A stretch of DNA of 38,785 bases, taken from the IMG/VR virus record IMGVR_UViG_3300032116_000552, positions 1 to 38,785 of that record. One strand, given 5' to 3'. The position numbers were made by a program, and so were the translations under genes. Positions 7,595 to 17,120 of this stretch are shown here, piece by piece. Within the stretch, counting starts at the first letter, position 1. Every line of letters begins with the position of its first letter. Origin of the DNA: a virus. The notes beneath the pieces are model-generated. The model made no database searches. It was not told the DNA's origin and saw only the letters and a program-made list of their open reading frames with translations.

Positions 7595-8799
7595 CAACAA
7601 GACAGAACGTTCCCTATCGTGAAGACAAGGGACAGGTTGATACTGGGTATGACACTCTCGGAAATGATCCGTCAACGTTTTATGTTCCTTCCTGTGGAAT
7701 TGAAGACGTTGACATAGCCGTGCATTCTCTGTTCGACAAGGATATCAAGTTCCAAAACAAGGCTATAACAACAGGAAACAACGAACAGATAAACGTACGC
7801 AAGCCTTTTGTTCTTATGGCTACGGGTGAGAGGTTTGCTCTTGCTAAGAGACTGAAGCCGTTCAGAGACAAGAATGGTGTGTTGATACTTCCAGCCATCT
7901 CTATTCGTAGAACAGGCATTGAACAGCAAGGTGGGGACTTGTTTCCTGGAGAGTTGGTCATCAAGAGAAGGTATGACGTGACAGATGGAGACTACCAGTC
8001 TCTTATCAACACACTAAATTTGAAACACATGTCAACACCTCCAACGTCTCTACGGGGGAACGTTGGATCGGCAGCAGAACTACCGTCACTGAAGGAAGGC
8101 ATGTTGTTGGATGACAAGCCTGGGACACTACGAAACAACCACGTCTACGAAGTCATCTCCATACCATTCCCACAGATGTTCACGGCGACGTATGAGATCG
8201 TGTTCTGGACGGCTTATACACAGCACATGAACTATCTGATTGATACGCTACTAGCGAACCAACTGTCTCCAGGCAAAGGGTTCTATCTCAAGACTGACAA
8301 GGGTTATTGGTTTGGGTCTACTCTGGACCCGACACTTTCAGCGCAGGACAACTTCGAAGACATCACAGACCAAGAGAGAATTATCAAGTACAGTGTAACC
8401 CTGACAGTAAGAGGTTACCTGCTTGCTCCTCAAGGCGAGGGACAGAGAGTGCCATTCAAGAGATACTTGTCGGCACCAACAGTGTCATTCGAAGTCTCGG
8501 ACCCAGGTGACAGCTTCGTTGGGGAAACACGTAACCAAGACAACTTCAACGAAACCAAGGATGGGTTGGTGGACACCAATCCGTTTATTCTTTCCGACTT
8601 GGAACTAGACCCTGCAACGAAACCAAAACCAACCACACAGCAAAAGTACCTCTACAGAAGAGAATACACGGACAGAAACGGCAACAAACAGTCGAAGGTC
8701 ATCTCCCAGACCAGCAGGTATCAGAAGAACGGTGAAACCGAGTACACCGCCTCTGATGAACAGTCTCTTATGGAGTTCTTCAACGGCACAAGGAAATAG
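7591..8799 (+). CDS. Tail completion / tail terminator protein, gp15-like
   Basis: A 402-residue protein whose start overlaps the gp14-like stop (ATGA), so it is translationally coupled to it. The central region (IPFPQMFTATYEIVFWTAYTQ, LLANQLSPGKGFYL, then IIKYSVTLTVRGYLLAP) has the beta-strand pattern of gp15/gp3-like tail terminator proteins, which cap the tube and sheath and dock the tail to the head. Gene order (gp13, gp14, gp15, sheath, tube) supports this. The C-terminal 120 residues are charged and look flexible. It is longer than T4 gp15 (272 aa). The assignment is by position and pattern, with no search done. Confidence 0.6.
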   Translation: MTTRQNVPYREDKGQVDTGYDTLGNDPSTFYVPSCGIEDVDIAVHSLFDKDIKFQNKAITTGNNEQINVRKPFVLMATGERFALAKRLKPFRDKNGVLILPAISIRRTGIEQQGGDLFPGELVIKRRYDVTDGDYQSLINTLNLKHMSTPPTSLRGNVGSAAELPSLKEGMLLDDKPGTLRNNHVYEVISIPFPQMFTATYEIVFWTAYTQHMNYLIDTLLANQLSPGKGFYLKTDKGYWFGSTLDPTLSAQDNFEDITDQERIIKYSVTLTVRGYLLAPQGEGQRVPFKRYLSAPTVSFEVSDPGDSFVGETRNQDNFNETKDGLVDTNPFILSDLELDPATKPKPTTQQKYLYRREYTDRNGNKQSKVISQTSRYQKNGETEYTASDEQSLMEFFNGTRK

Positions 8800-8850
8800 G
8801 TACATAGTTTCCTAGGAATATCACAGGACCAGGAAACAGGCCACCTATCT

Positions 8851-8858
8851 CTATTTAT
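8851..8858 (+). promoter_or_regulatory. Late octamer variant CTATTTAT before sheath gene 1
   Basis: One mismatch from CTAGTTAT, 41 bases before ATG 8900; GAGGA serves as Shine-Dalgarno site. A short inverted repeat (AGGAAA 8791-8796, TTTCCT 8808-8813) at the gp15 stop may end the upstream transcript. Confidence 0.4.
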
Positions 8859-8899
8859 CCCGTAGAACTTTCACACAGCTCAAAAAGCGAGGATAAATC

Positions 8900-11800
8900 A
8901 TGGCAGAAATCGTATTGAAGGCTCCGAACTACTTCGACAGGGAGTTTGACCTTACAGAGAGAGAGACTCCGGTGGGTGGTGTTCCTGCCACTGTGATTGG
9001 GGCGGCAGAGAAAGGCCCAGCCTTCATTCCAGTGAGTCTTGGAAGCTACACTGATTTCGCTGACAAGTTTGGTTCAGTTGACCCCAAGTTCGTTGGTGGA
9101 TATGCAGCTCAGAAGTTCCTTGAATCCAAGGGTTCAGAGCTAGCATCGGTGAACTACATCCGTGTTCTCGGCTGTGGTGCCAACAGCTCATCTGCAGACA
9201 TCTCGAACACCATGGTAAGTGGAACGGTTGTCAATGCAGGCATGAAGGTCGTAGGTAATGGAACAGAGTTCGCTGGTGGCGCACTGCAAGGCGTTGTACA
9301 GTTCCTTGTAGCAAAGCACTCAGTGCAGACAAACGAAGTCTACGGATATCCTGACTTCACCAACAACGACAGCTACGATGTAGATGGAAGCGCTCCTGAC
9401 AACGCACACCTTGTAAGAGCCGTGTTGTTTACAACCCCGGACTCAAGGTTTCTTGTGCTCTCTGGTGCTGGTGGAGCAGTGTTTGATGCGTCAACCATCT
9501 CGGCAGGCACACAGAACTATCAAGCAGCCAAGGCTGGAACGACAGGCATCCTTCAGGACATGTTCAAGCTTGTGTTGAGCACAAGCGCTGGCTCAACCTT
9601 TGCAAGCGATGACGGTCTTGCTGGAATCAAGGTGTTCTCAGCATCCCTTGACCCAAGCAGCGACAAGTACGTGGGCAAGATTCTAAACACCAACCCAGAA
9701 TACTTCGTTGAGAAGAAGCACTTGTTGTACGTCCACTATCCAGTTGACGCACAGGTTGCCGCTCTTCAGACAAGTGCCGACCTTCCAACCGTAGCAGTGC
9801 TCTCCGGCTCCAGCAACGCCAACAGCCTTGGCCTTCAGTACAGAGATGTGTTCGGCTGGTACAACACACGCTACAAGGCACCGAAGTCTCCATACTTCAT
9901 CTCACAGCCGTTCGGTAATATCGAGTATGACTTGTTTTATACCGAAGCACTAGATGATGGTGCGTACGCTGGAAACAAGATCAAGGTAAGCATCTCGAAC
10001 CTGCTTGCTTCCACGAACCCAAACACACAGTTCGGAACCTTTACGCTGACAGTGAGAGCTTTCGAGGACAGTGATGCAGACCCACAAGTCCTTGAAGTGT
10101 TCAACAACCTGTCGCTCGATCCACAGAGTGACAACTATGTGGCCAAGGTCATTGGTGACAAGAAGGCTGTGTTCAACTTCGACGCTGTTGAGGTTGAGGA
10201 CCGTGGAGCGTTGGTTACAGGCAAGTACGGCAACCGTTCGAAGTATGTTCGTGTTGTGACCAGTGCCCAGCTTGATGCTGGAGAAGTGCCAGAGAAGGCT
10301 CTGCCATTCGGTTTCCATGGTCACCAGATGCCGCTTACGAACGTAGCATTGACTGACCAAACAGGCAGCGTAGCTCTTGGAAGCACAAGAATCACAAGCG
10401 TGTCGTGTTCTGCTGGTGGAGCGCCGAACCTTTCTGGTTCGATTGTTCCTCCAGTTCCATATCGCTTCACCATCACACGCAACTCTCTTGCCACAAGCGG
10501 CATTGCAGGCAGCCCAGGAACACAGACCATTCTGGATAGCAGGATGTACTGGGGCGTGAAGTTCGAGAGAAACAACGGTAGCGTTCTGAACGTCAACGTG
10601 AATGACGAAATCAACCCTATCGTTGAGAACTTCTCGAAGTTCGTGGGAATTCAAGAGCTTGGTGTTATCACCACAGGCTCGCAGTCCGACACCTTGAACA
10701 ACAACAAGTTCTCGCTTGCCAAGGTTGCTCTGTCGAACACATCCCTTGCTGGAGTGACAGCCAGTGCAGCAACACACATGCGTGAGGCTGCTTACTTGAG
10801 GAACGCCACAATCGATCCAACAAGCTATGTCGCTTCGAACTACAGCAACCGTGTGACACTTGCAACCCTGCTCAACAGCAGCAGCGCAACGACATTCAAC
10901 ACATACTCTCAGTTCGCCAAGTTCACAACGTTCTTGCAAGGCGGCTGGGATGGTGTAAACATCTTCGACAGGCAAGCCGCTAGGTTCAGCGATCGTTCGA
11001 CATCGGACGACGTTGGCGCCAACAGCACATATGGCCTTGCAAACGCCAGCTATGTCTCTCCAGGAGCGCCAACAAGCGTGAACTACACTGGTGCTGGTAC
11101 AGCGAACAGCAATGTTGTTGCTTACAAGACAGCTGTAGATGTTGCAACCAACCCATCGATTGCCAACAACAACATCCTCGTTATCCCTGGACAACGTGAC
11201 CCACTGGTGACGGACTATGCTCTGGAGAAAAACCTAGAGTTCGGCCTTAGCTTCTATCTCATGGACATCCAGCAATATGACCAGTCCGGTACAACCTCTG
11301 GTCGTATCTTTGATGGAGAGACAGGTAAGACCATCTCTATCACACAGACAACCAACGCATTCGTCAACCGTGCGCTGGATAACAACGCAGCAGCAGCGTA
11401 CTTCCCATCGGTTGTTGTGGAAGACACAGTGAACACCAGGAAGGTTACTCTTCCCGCCTCTGTGGCTGCTGTGGCAGCTCTGGGATACAACGACAGAGTG
11501 AAGTTCCCTTGGTTCGCACCTGCAGGCTTCGACCGTGGTTCCTTGAACTTCGTGTCGATGACAGCAATCAGAGTAAACCAAGTCGACAGAAACTCGTTGT
11601 TCGATGCGAACATCAACCCAATCGTCAAGTTCCCAACGGCAAACTATGTGTTCTTCTCGCAGAACACGCTCCAGCAGAATGACACGGCTCTACGTTCCAT
11701 CAACGTCAAGCGTATGGTTCTGGAAGTCAAGCGTCAGATGGTGGCCGTAGGAAACCGTATCTTGTTCGAACAGAACACACCAGCACTACGTCAGAGAATG

Positions 11801-12007
11801 ATTGACGAAGCCTCATTGATTCTAAGCTCTGTTCAACAGAAGCAAGGTATCGAGAAGTTCGCTGTTATCTGTGACAGCAGAAACAACACAGCCGAGGATG
11901 TCAGAAGCAACCGTATGAACGTACAAATTCGTTTGCTCCCAACAAGGGCTATCGAATATGTCATCATGGACTTCATTGTGACACCGTCTGGCGTGCAGCT
12001 CGGCTGA
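8900..12007 (+). CDS. Tail sheath protein 1, gp18-like (1035 aa)
   Basis: A contractile-tail sheath subunit. The N-terminus has the usual sheath pattern (RETPVGGVPATVIGAAEKGPAFIP, with GPA typical), and the C-terminus has the sheath C-terminal domain (INVKRMVLEVKRQMVAVGNR, then a segment ending IEYVIMDFIV). At 1035 residues it is much longer than T4 gp18 (659 aa); the extra length lies in the middle, in Ser/Thr/Asn/Gly-rich, probably surface-exposed domains. The start has a GAGGA site eight bases upstream. A strong terminator follows. Together with the second sheath gene it makes an unusual tandem pair. Confidence 0.92.
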   Translation: MAEIVLKAPNYFDREFDLTERETPVGGVPATVIGAAEKGPAFIPVSLGSYTDFADKFGSVDPKFVGGYAAQKFLESKGSELASVNYIRVLGCGANSSSADISNTMVSGTVVNAGMKVVGNGTEFAGGALQGVVQFLVAKHSVQTNEVYGYPDFTNNDSYDVDGSAPDNAHLVRAVLFTTPDSRFLVLSGAGGAVFDASTISAGTQNYQAAKAGTTGILQDMFKLVLSTSAGSTFASDDGLAGIKVFSASLDPSSDKYVGKILNTNPEYFVEKKHLLYVHYPVDAQVAALQTSADLPTVAVLSGSSNANSLGLQYRDVFGWYNTRYKAPKSPYFISQPFGNIEYDLFYTEALDDGAYAGNKIKVSISNLLASTNPNTQFGTFTLTVRAFEDSDADPQVLEVFNNLSLDPQSDNYVAKVIGDKKAVFNFDAVEVEDRGALVTGKYGNRSKYVRVVTSAQLDAGEVPEKALPFGFHGHQMPLTNVALTDQTGSVALGSTRITSVSCSAGGAPNLSGSIVPPVPYRFTITRNSLATSGIAGSPGTQTILDSRMYWGVKFERNNGSVLNVNVNDEINPIVENFSKFVGIQELGVITTGSQSDTLNNNKFSLAKVALSNTSLAGVTASAATHMREAAYLRNATIDPTSYVASNYSNRVTLATLLNSSSATTFNTYSQFAKFTTFLQGGWDGVNIFDRQAARFSDRSTSDDVGANSTYGLANASYVSPGAPTSVNYTGAGTANSNVVAYKTAVDVATNPSIANNNILVIPGQRDPLVTDYALEKNLEFGLSFYLMDIQQYDQSGTTSGRIFDGETGKTISITQTTNAFVNRALDNNAAAAYFPSVVVEDTVNTRKVTLPASVAAVAALGYNDRVKFPWFAPAGFDRGSLNFVSMTAIRVNQVDRNSLFDANINPIVKFPTANYVFFSQNTLQQNDTALRSINVKRMVLEVKRQMVAVGNRILFEQNTPALRQRMIDEASLILSSVQQKQGIEKFAVICDSRNNTAEDVRSNRMNVQIRLLPTRAIEYVIMDFIVTPSGVQLG

Positions 12008-12036
12008 TAACATCAACCACCTGTATTCTGCCTGAG

Positions 12037-12067
12037 AAACTCCCATGTGTTCCATGGGAGTTTTTTT
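12037..12067 (+). terminator. Rho-independent terminator after sheath gene 1
   Basis: AAACTCCCATG (12037-12047) pairs with CATGGGAGTTT (12053-12063), 11 bp with a TGTTC loop, ending in seven T. A classical intrinsic terminator that separates the two sheath genes. Confidence 0.9.
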
Positions 12068-12075
12068 GTGTCGTC

Positions 12076-12083
12076 CTAGTTAT
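12076..12083 (+). promoter_or_regulatory. Late promoter octamer CTAGTTAT before sheath gene 2
   Basis: A perfect octamer between the terminator and the second sheath gene, 37 bases before ATG 12121, followed by an AGGAAGG ribosome binding site. The placement between a terminator and a gene is strong support for a promoter. Confidence 0.7.
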
Positions 12084-12120
12084 CGAACGACAACCTTTAT
12101 AGGAAGGCAGAATAACCAAC

Positions 12121-15100
12121 ATGGCAAGTACGTTTAGAAGCCCCGGTGTGATAACCAACGAAGTTGAGGTTACTGGGCCAGCAGTAAAAACTCCGTCAGG
12201 CACACCAGCGTGTGTTGTGTCTCCAACAGTGAAGGGACCAGCGTTCGTACCAACAACCGTCACGTCCTTGCCTGAGTTCGTTGCAACGTTTGGTGGTGCT
12301 AGCACGGACACGCCCAACGGCTATCTTGCCGCAAGGGAATGGTTCACCAACACTTCCGTTCCACTAGTTCAGATCAGAACACTTGGAGCTGGAACTGGTG
12401 CAACACGTAACGGTGACGGAACTGTTTCTGGTTCTGGATTCGTTGTTGGTGCTCAGCAGCCTGTTGAGAGCAGCGGTGGTGCCCTAGGGCATAACCCGTA
12501 TGCAAACACAGGAAACGTGACAGGTTCTGTTTACGTTCTCGGTTGCTTTATGTCGGAGAGTGCTGGCAGCACTATCTTCTCTGACGCTAGCCTTCAGACG
12601 ACCACAGGATCGGTTCCAATCGTCCGTGGCGTGTTGTTCGCACCATCGGGTGTCATTCTGAGACTGAGCTCTGCTGCGTCTCCTAGTGCGGCTCCTGCGT
12701 CTTACTTCGTGCCTACCGAAGCTGTGTTCTCTGGTGCCTTCACTGGTTCCGTTGATATCTCTAGCGGCAAGCAGTCGTTCGTTCTGTTGATGAACGGACA
12801 CAAGGGAACGGACACGAGATATCCAAACGTGTTGACGGCCAGCTTCGATCCACAGGCTGTGAACTACTTTGCAAACGTGTTCAACACGGACCCACTGAAG
12901 ACACAGGAAGCTGGACACCTTCTTTACAGCGCATTTGATGTGTACTCAGCACTTGCAGTTCCTACCGGTTCTGGTGTTATCGTTGCTGCTTCGGGTTCTG
13001 CCTTCGGTGCTGTTCAGAACATTGCGTTCTTGACACCCACCTCTGGTGCTGCTGCTACCCACACATCAAACGTTGGAAGCTCAATCACACCGAACTACGA
13101 GAACTTCGAAGATCGTTACGGCCATGCTTTCTCTCCGTGGGTTATCTCCCAGAACTTCGGTGGTACGTACTACAACCTGTTCAAGTTCCATCACAGGAGC
13201 GACGGTGAGGCAAGCAACTCGGATGTGAAAATCTCCATCATGAACATCCAGCCAGGAACAGCAACTCAGCCATATGGCAAGTTCGACGTTCTTGTTCGTA
13301 GGCTTACCGACAGGGATGAGACCGGAGCTTCTGTAATCCTTGAGACGTTCTCGAACTGCTCTCTTGACCCAGAAAGCCCAAACTACATTGCCAAGAGAAT
13401 CGGAACCGAGAACTCGTACTTTGACTTCGACACTGACACAGCCTCTCAGAGAGTTGTCACTGTTGGTGCAGAGTCTAACCGCTCACGTTATGTGAGAGTT
13501 GAGATGGCTGACATCGTTGAAAACATGGATATCGACAGCTCTGCTGTTCCATTCGGTTTCCGTGGTCCACAGCACTTGGTTACCGGTGGATCTTCTTCTC
13601 TTGTTGACCTTCGCCAAGGCGACCTGATCAACACAGGGAACCCATACTTTGCAACCAACATCCTTGGACACAAGCCGCTCTACAAGGCTGCTCAGCCTCC
13701 TATCCCAATGCGCTTGAACTTGAAGAAGGCAGCTGCTAGCGCAGGTGTCGACACCAACCTGTTCTGGGGTGTTCAGTTCCAGAGGCAGACAAGCGTAACC
13801 GACATCAACGGCAGCGCACTGTTCAACCCAAGCATCTTGGGATACAGCAAGTATTACCCGAACCTAACAGGCTCATCGAACGTGCAGATGGCTGTGTTCG
13901 ACAACACAGGAACAGCTGCAACAGCGGCAAGCAACATTCTTGATTCCGACGCTTTCAACAACAACCTGTTCTGCTTGGACAAGGTGAAGGTTGTGACTGG
14001 AAGCAATGGTCTTCCAGACGTAAGTGCAACAGCCGTGTTGAGCTGGAGCTACGTGCGTGCAGGCAACATTGTTGCAAGTCACGCAACAAAGACAAGAGCG
14101 TTGGCCGTAAACGACCTTACAGGCAGCGCATCTATCCAGTCCCTTGCCAAGTTCTCGTTCTACCTCGAAAGAGGATTCGACGGTGTTCGTATCTTCAACA
14201 GCGACACACGCTACATGAAGAACGCCGCCATCACACAAGAACTCGACAACACAAGCCGTGGTCTGACCAACGGTGCGACTGTCCAGTCTTACCTCAAGGC
14301 TCTTGAAGTGGTAAGCGACGTGAACGACCTAGACGTTCAAGTTCTTGCCGTCCCAGGAGTGAGAGCAAGATATGTTACAGACAACGCTATCAGCACTGTT
14401 GAACAGGACCGTTTCGACTGCTTCTACATCATGGATGCAGAGCAGTACGACGCTCTTGGCAACAACCTCACTGGTTCGTACACCAACGTGTCCGTAACAC
14501 AGACAGCCCAGCAGTTCAACACAAGAGCAGTCAATAGCTCGTTCGCTGCAACCTATTTCCCAGACACCAACATCCGTCTAGACAACGGAACAGTGTTTGA
14601 GAAGGTTCCACCATCAGTTGCAGTGCTTGGAGCGTTCGGCAAGAACGATGCCGTTGGACAGCCCTTCAACGCTCCTGCAGGCTTCACCAGAGGCACGCTG
14701 GCAAACGTCTCAGACTTCTCCGTTGCTCTCAACAAGTCGACCTCTGACACCCTTTACGTGGCAAGAATGAACCCTCTTGTCAGCAAGCAGGGAGTTGGAC
14801 CAGTTGTGTGGGGACAGAAGACCCTGTTGAACAAGGACAGCTTGCTAAACAGAGTGAACGTGAGAAGACTTCTTATCGCTCTTCGCAGAGAGATTCGTCA
14901 AGTTGGAAACAGGTTCATGTTCGAGCCAGCAAGAGAAGCGACACTGGAAGCCTTCCAGGCGGCAGTGAAGCCTATCGTGTCCAGATACCAAGCACAAGGT
15001 GGTGTTGAGAAGTTCCTCGTGAAGATCGACACTTCCACAACCACTCAGTCTGACCTCGACAACAAGACCATCAAGGGTAAAATCTTCATCGTTCCAACAA

Positions 15101-15165
15101 CTTCCCTTGAGTTCTTGAGCATCGAATTCACTGTCAGCAACAGGGCAAACTTCGTCACCGGTTGA
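12121..15165 (+). CDS. Tail sheath protein 2, gp18-like (1014 aa)
   Basis: A second full-length sheath protein. N-terminus: FRSPGVITNEVEVTG, the usual 'xxPGVxxxE' sheath start, and TVKGPAFVP. C-terminus: VNVRRLLIALRREIRQVGNR and a segment ending LEFLSIEFTVS. It shares layout with the first sheath (GPAF segment, SNCSLDPESPNYIAK versus NLSLDPQSDNYVAK in the middle, RALAV/FYLERGFDGVRIF versus FLQGGWDGVNIF), so the two are diverged paralogues rather than a recent duplication. It has its own promoter and terminator-separated unit, so the two may be made in different amounts. Neither is truncated. Confidence 0.92.
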   Translation: MASTFRSPGVITNEVEVTGPAVKTPSGTPACVVSPTVKGPAFVPTTVTSLPEFVATFGGASTDTPNGYLAAREWFTNTSVPLVQIRTLGAGTGATRNGDGTVSGSGFVVGAQQPVESSGGALGHNPYANTGNVTGSVYVLGCFMSESAGSTIFSDASLQTTTGSVPIVRGVLFAPSGVILRLSSAASPSAAPASYFVPTEAVFSGAFTGSVDISSGKQSFVLLMNGHKGTDTRYPNVLTASFDPQAVNYFANVFNTDPLKTQEAGHLLYSAFDVYSALAVPTGSGVIVAASGSAFGAVQNIAFLTPTSGAAATHTSNVGSSITPNYENFEDRYGHAFSPWVISQNFGGTYYNLFKFHHRSDGEASNSDVKISIMNIQPGTATQPYGKFDVLVRRLTDRDETGASVILETFSNCSLDPESPNYIAKRIGTENSYFDFDTDTASQRVVTVGAESNRSRYVRVEMADIVENMDIDSSAVPFGFRGPQHLVTGGSSSLVDLRQGDLINTGNPYFATNILGHKPLYKAAQPPIPMRLNLKKAAASAGVDTNLFWGVQFQRQTSVTDINGSALFNPSILGYSKYYPNLTGSSNVQMAVFDNTGTAATAASNILDSDAFNNNLFCLDKVKVVTGSNGLPDVSATAVLSWSYVRAGNIVASHATKTRALAVNDLTGSASIQSLAKFSFYLERGFDGVRIFNSDTRYMKNAAITQELDNTSRGLTNGATVQSYLKALEVVSDVNDLDVQVLAVPGVRARYVTDNAISTVEQDRFDCFYIMDAEQYDALGNNLTGSYTNVSVTQTAQQFNTRAVNSSFAATYFPDTNIRLDNGTVFEKVPPSVAVLGAFGKNDAVGQPFNAPAGFTRGTLANVSDFSVALNKSTSDTLYVARMNPLVSKQGVGPVVWGQKTLLNKDSLLNRVNVRRLLIALRREIRQVGNRFMFEPAREATLEAFQAAVKPIVSRYQAQGGVEKFLVKIDTSTTTQSDLDNKTIKGKIFIVPTTSLEFLSIEFTVSNRANFVTG

Positions 15166-15181
15166 ATATCGCAGGAAACAT

Positions 15182-15189
15182 CTAGTTAG
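15182..15189 (+). promoter_or_regulatory. Late octamer variant CTAGTTAG before the tube gene
   Basis: One mismatch from CTAGTTAT, 25 bases before ATG 15215, with AGGAG as ribosome binding site. It gives the tube gene its own late start. Confidence 0.5.
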
Positions 15190-15214
15190 CATACAAGCAG
15201 GAGAATAACACACC

Positions 15215-15706
15215 ATGGCTCAGACACTCGACACACCAGAGATGCTTCCAGCTCCATTCACACCACTGATGAAGCGTCAGTTTATCTTCACAATCGAAGG
15301 TATCGATGCGTTCTTGGTGAAGACAGCTGCAAGACCAGAGATTACAACCGAAGAAGTTACAATCAACTGGCTGGGTAGCACAAGATACATCGCTGGAAAG
15401 ACAACCTTCGGAACACTGTCGGTTACACTCCACGATCCAATCATGCCTTCGGGCGCTCAGCAAGTCATGGAATGGTCAAGACTCTGCTTCGACTCAGTGT
15501 CGGGCAGAGGCGGCTATCCAGACTTCTACAAGCGTGACATTCAGATCAAGATGATTGACCCAGTAGGAACAGTAGTTCAGCTCTGGGACATCAAGGGCGC
15601 TTTCTGCACAAGCATGAACTTCGGCGACCTGTCATATGACAGCACTGCTGATATGGCAGAAATCACACTAACAATCCGCTTCGACAACATGGCAATGCAG
15701 TTCTAG
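15215..15706 (+). CDS. Tail tube protein, gp19-like
   Basis: At 163 residues it has the same length as T4 gp19. It forms the inner tube around which the sheath contracts. Features: PFTPLMKRQFIFTIEGIDAF at the N-terminus, EEVTINWLGSTRYIAG, a segment starting GTLSVTLHDPI, and SYDSTADMAEITLTIRFDNM at the end. This last pattern (D-x-A-x-I-x-LTIRFD) is typical of T4-type tube proteins. It follows the sheath genes, as in T4. It has a good AGGAG site and a late octamer variant upstream. The HNH homing endonuclease gene sits directly behind it. Confidence 0.92.
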   Translation: MAQTLDTPEMLPAPFTPLMKRQFIFTIEGIDAFLVKTAARPEITTEEVTINWLGSTRYIAGKTTFGTLSVTLHDPIMPSGAQQVMEWSRLCFDSVSGRGGYPDFYKRDIQIKMIDPVGTVVQLWDIKGAFCTSMNFGDLSYDSTADMAEITLTIRFDNMAMQF

Positions 15707-15756
15707 TCCCTGGTTTTTCCAAGCCAAGCGTTTTCTCTTCGCACATACTCGAATGG

Positions 15757-16608
15757 ATGGAAACGATTTACAGTTGCCCAGAACCAGAGTGTCTCAAGTC
15801 TTTCTCTTCAATGGTTTCCCTCTCGGCTCACTATCGAAAGGGACATGGAAGGACATCCAAGCTGTTGTATATGGCGTTGCATACTGGTGGGGCACCAAAG
15901 TGCTGCGAGTGTGGCTGTGGAGAAGAGACGAAGTTTCTCGACATAACGAGAGGGTTTAGTAGCTATAAGGTTGGCCATAGTTCTCGTATTGTCAACAACT
16001 TCCAAACAGCGAAGTCTGTTGAGAACTCCCTGAATACCAGAAGAGCCATGATTGAAACGGGAGAATGGAAACCGTTTGTTTCTAACGACACGGGCCAACG
16101 CTGGTCGAAGGGAAAGACGAAAGAAACTGACGACCGAATCAAAAAGGCCGTAAAAGACATTTCACCCGAAGAAAAGTTGCGACGCTCTGAAACTATGAAA
16201 CGGGCCTGGAAGGAGGGACGCATAACGCCTCTTGTTGGTGCTCAACATCCTGGATGGAAGGGTGGCGTTTCTGGTCTCGTTACAAGTTGCCATGCGAACC
16301 GAAGACTTTACACGGAATGGAAGTATCCGTTGTTGGTTGCTGCCGGGTTCGCATGTTCTCATTGTGGGGTCAATAGAGGTCCATTCGAAGTTCATCATGA
16401 CAAGGAACGTATGGCTGCCATCGTTCATAAAATAGCCATGGCACATGGATGGAATGACTATTATGCTCTAGCACCCGCTGAAGAGTCCCACGAATTGAAG
16501 TCGACCATCGTTGAAGCTGTCGCATTCCATCACATAGCTAACAAGGTAAGTGGCCTTGTGTTGTGTGAAGGGTGCCACGAACAAGAGCATAACAAATACA
16601 ATTTCTAG
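15757..16608 (+). CDS. HNH homing endonuclease with N-terminal C2H2 zinc finger
   Basis: A 283-residue protein. Residues 7-30 form a C-x4-C-x12-H-x4-H zinc finger (Cys7, Cys12, His25, His30). A second Cys cluster CCECGCGEETKF follows at 49-60. The middle has a NUMOD3-like basic repeat (SPEEKLRRSETMKRAWKEG). The C-terminal HNH nuclease shows CSHCG (200-204), EVHHD (211-215) and LCEGCHEQEH (269-278). It cuts DNA near its own insertion site; placement after the tube gene suggests gp19 or its flank as target. ATG 15757 keeps the zinc finger; an overlapping ATG 15753 is in another frame. No clear promoter was found, although CATACT stands seven bases before the start. Confidence 0.85.
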   Translation: METIYSCPEPECLKSFSSMVSLSAHYRKGHGRTSKLLYMALHTGGAPKCCECGCGEETKFLDITRGFSSYKVGHSSRIVNNFQTAKSVENSLNTRRAMIETGEWKPFVSNDTGQRWSKGKTKETDDRIKKAVKDISPEEKLRRSETMKRAWKEGRITPLVGAQHPGWKGGVSGLVTSCHANRRLYTEWKYPLLVAAGFACSHCGVNRGPFEVHHDKERMAAIVHKIAMAHGWNDYYALAPAEESHELKSTIVEAVAFHHIANKVSGLVLCEGCHEQEHNKYNF

Positions 16609-16633
16609 TCACTATAGTGTTGTACGGTTGATG

Positions 16634-16653
16634 ACAGCCTGTTCGGGCTGTTT
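16634..16653 (+). terminator. Short terminator-like hairpin after the HNH gene
   Basis: ACAGCC (16634-16639) pairs with GGCTGT (16646-16651), six-base loop, then TTT. A small stem with a short T run; plausible weak terminator. Confidence 0.45.
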
Positions 16654-16670
16654 CCTGTGCAACATAATGG

Positions 16671-16699
16671 TTGAATATCCCATCAATAACCGCTATAAT
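16671..16699 (+). promoter_or_regulatory. Early sigma-70-like promoter TTGAAT-N17-TATAAT
   Basis: A consensus -10 with a near-consensus -35 at ideal spacing. Seven bases separate TATAAT from ATG 16707, so the mRNA may begin at the start codon. This is the best early promoter on the plus strand. Confidence 0.7.
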
Positions 16700-16706
16700 G
16701 TTCTCT

Positions 16707-17102
16707 ATGAACAATGAAGCGCTGGAAGATGGGTCTATGGTGTGTGTCGCTAGCGATGAGTTGACTCCGGAAACGGAGCTCAACCCGTTTGACTGGCGTG
16801 GGTTTTCTCGTGTTGACTTGTGGAGACACAAGGTGGCAGCACTAGTTCAGAAAGCCAAGTGCTATCTGCTCGGGTATGGGCATCGATGGGAAGTGGTTGT
16901 CAGACCATGGAATCTGTCGAGGATTCAGTCCGTTGAGGACTACAGGAAGTACCGAGCAGGAAGACTTCGGTGTGTATGTTGTGGAGAGATGTACTTCGTC
17001 AAGGACGCTGACTTGACCGAACAAGAAGGTGTGCTGTACAAATTCAGAACGAACATCCTGTACAAGTATTACCCGAACTATAGTTCTAAGCAGAACAAGT
17101 AG
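16707..17102 (+). CDS. Unknown early protein with CxxC pair
   Basis: A 131-residue protein I do not recognise. It contains one CVCCG pair (near residue 97) that could be half of a zinc site, several Trp/Arg-rich segments (LWRHKVAALVQKAKCYL, GHRWEVVVRPW), and a basic Tyr-rich tail. The frame is open back to TTG 16671, but that codon is the -35 box of the promoter. ATG 16707 is seven bases after TATAAT and fits the leaderless pattern. ATG 16737 has a GGAAG site and is the alternative. It is the only gene in this late stretch with a strong sigma-70-like promoter, so it may be expressed early. Confidence 0.6.
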   Translation: MNNEALEDGSMVCVASDELTPETELNPFDWRGFSRVDLWRHKVAALVQKAKCYLLGYGHRWEVVVRPWNLSRIQSVEDYRKYRAGRLRCVCCGEMYFVKDADLTEQEGVLYKFRTNILYKYYPNYSSKQNK

Positions 17103-17120
17103 CGTTTCGTTGAGCCTCTT

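Noticed and set aside
9950-11194. A 414-codon open frame on the minus strand opposite sheath gene 1
   Set aside because: It is Cys/His/Arg-rich with no domain pattern and lies wholly inside a confident sheath gene. It results from codon bias of the sense strand.
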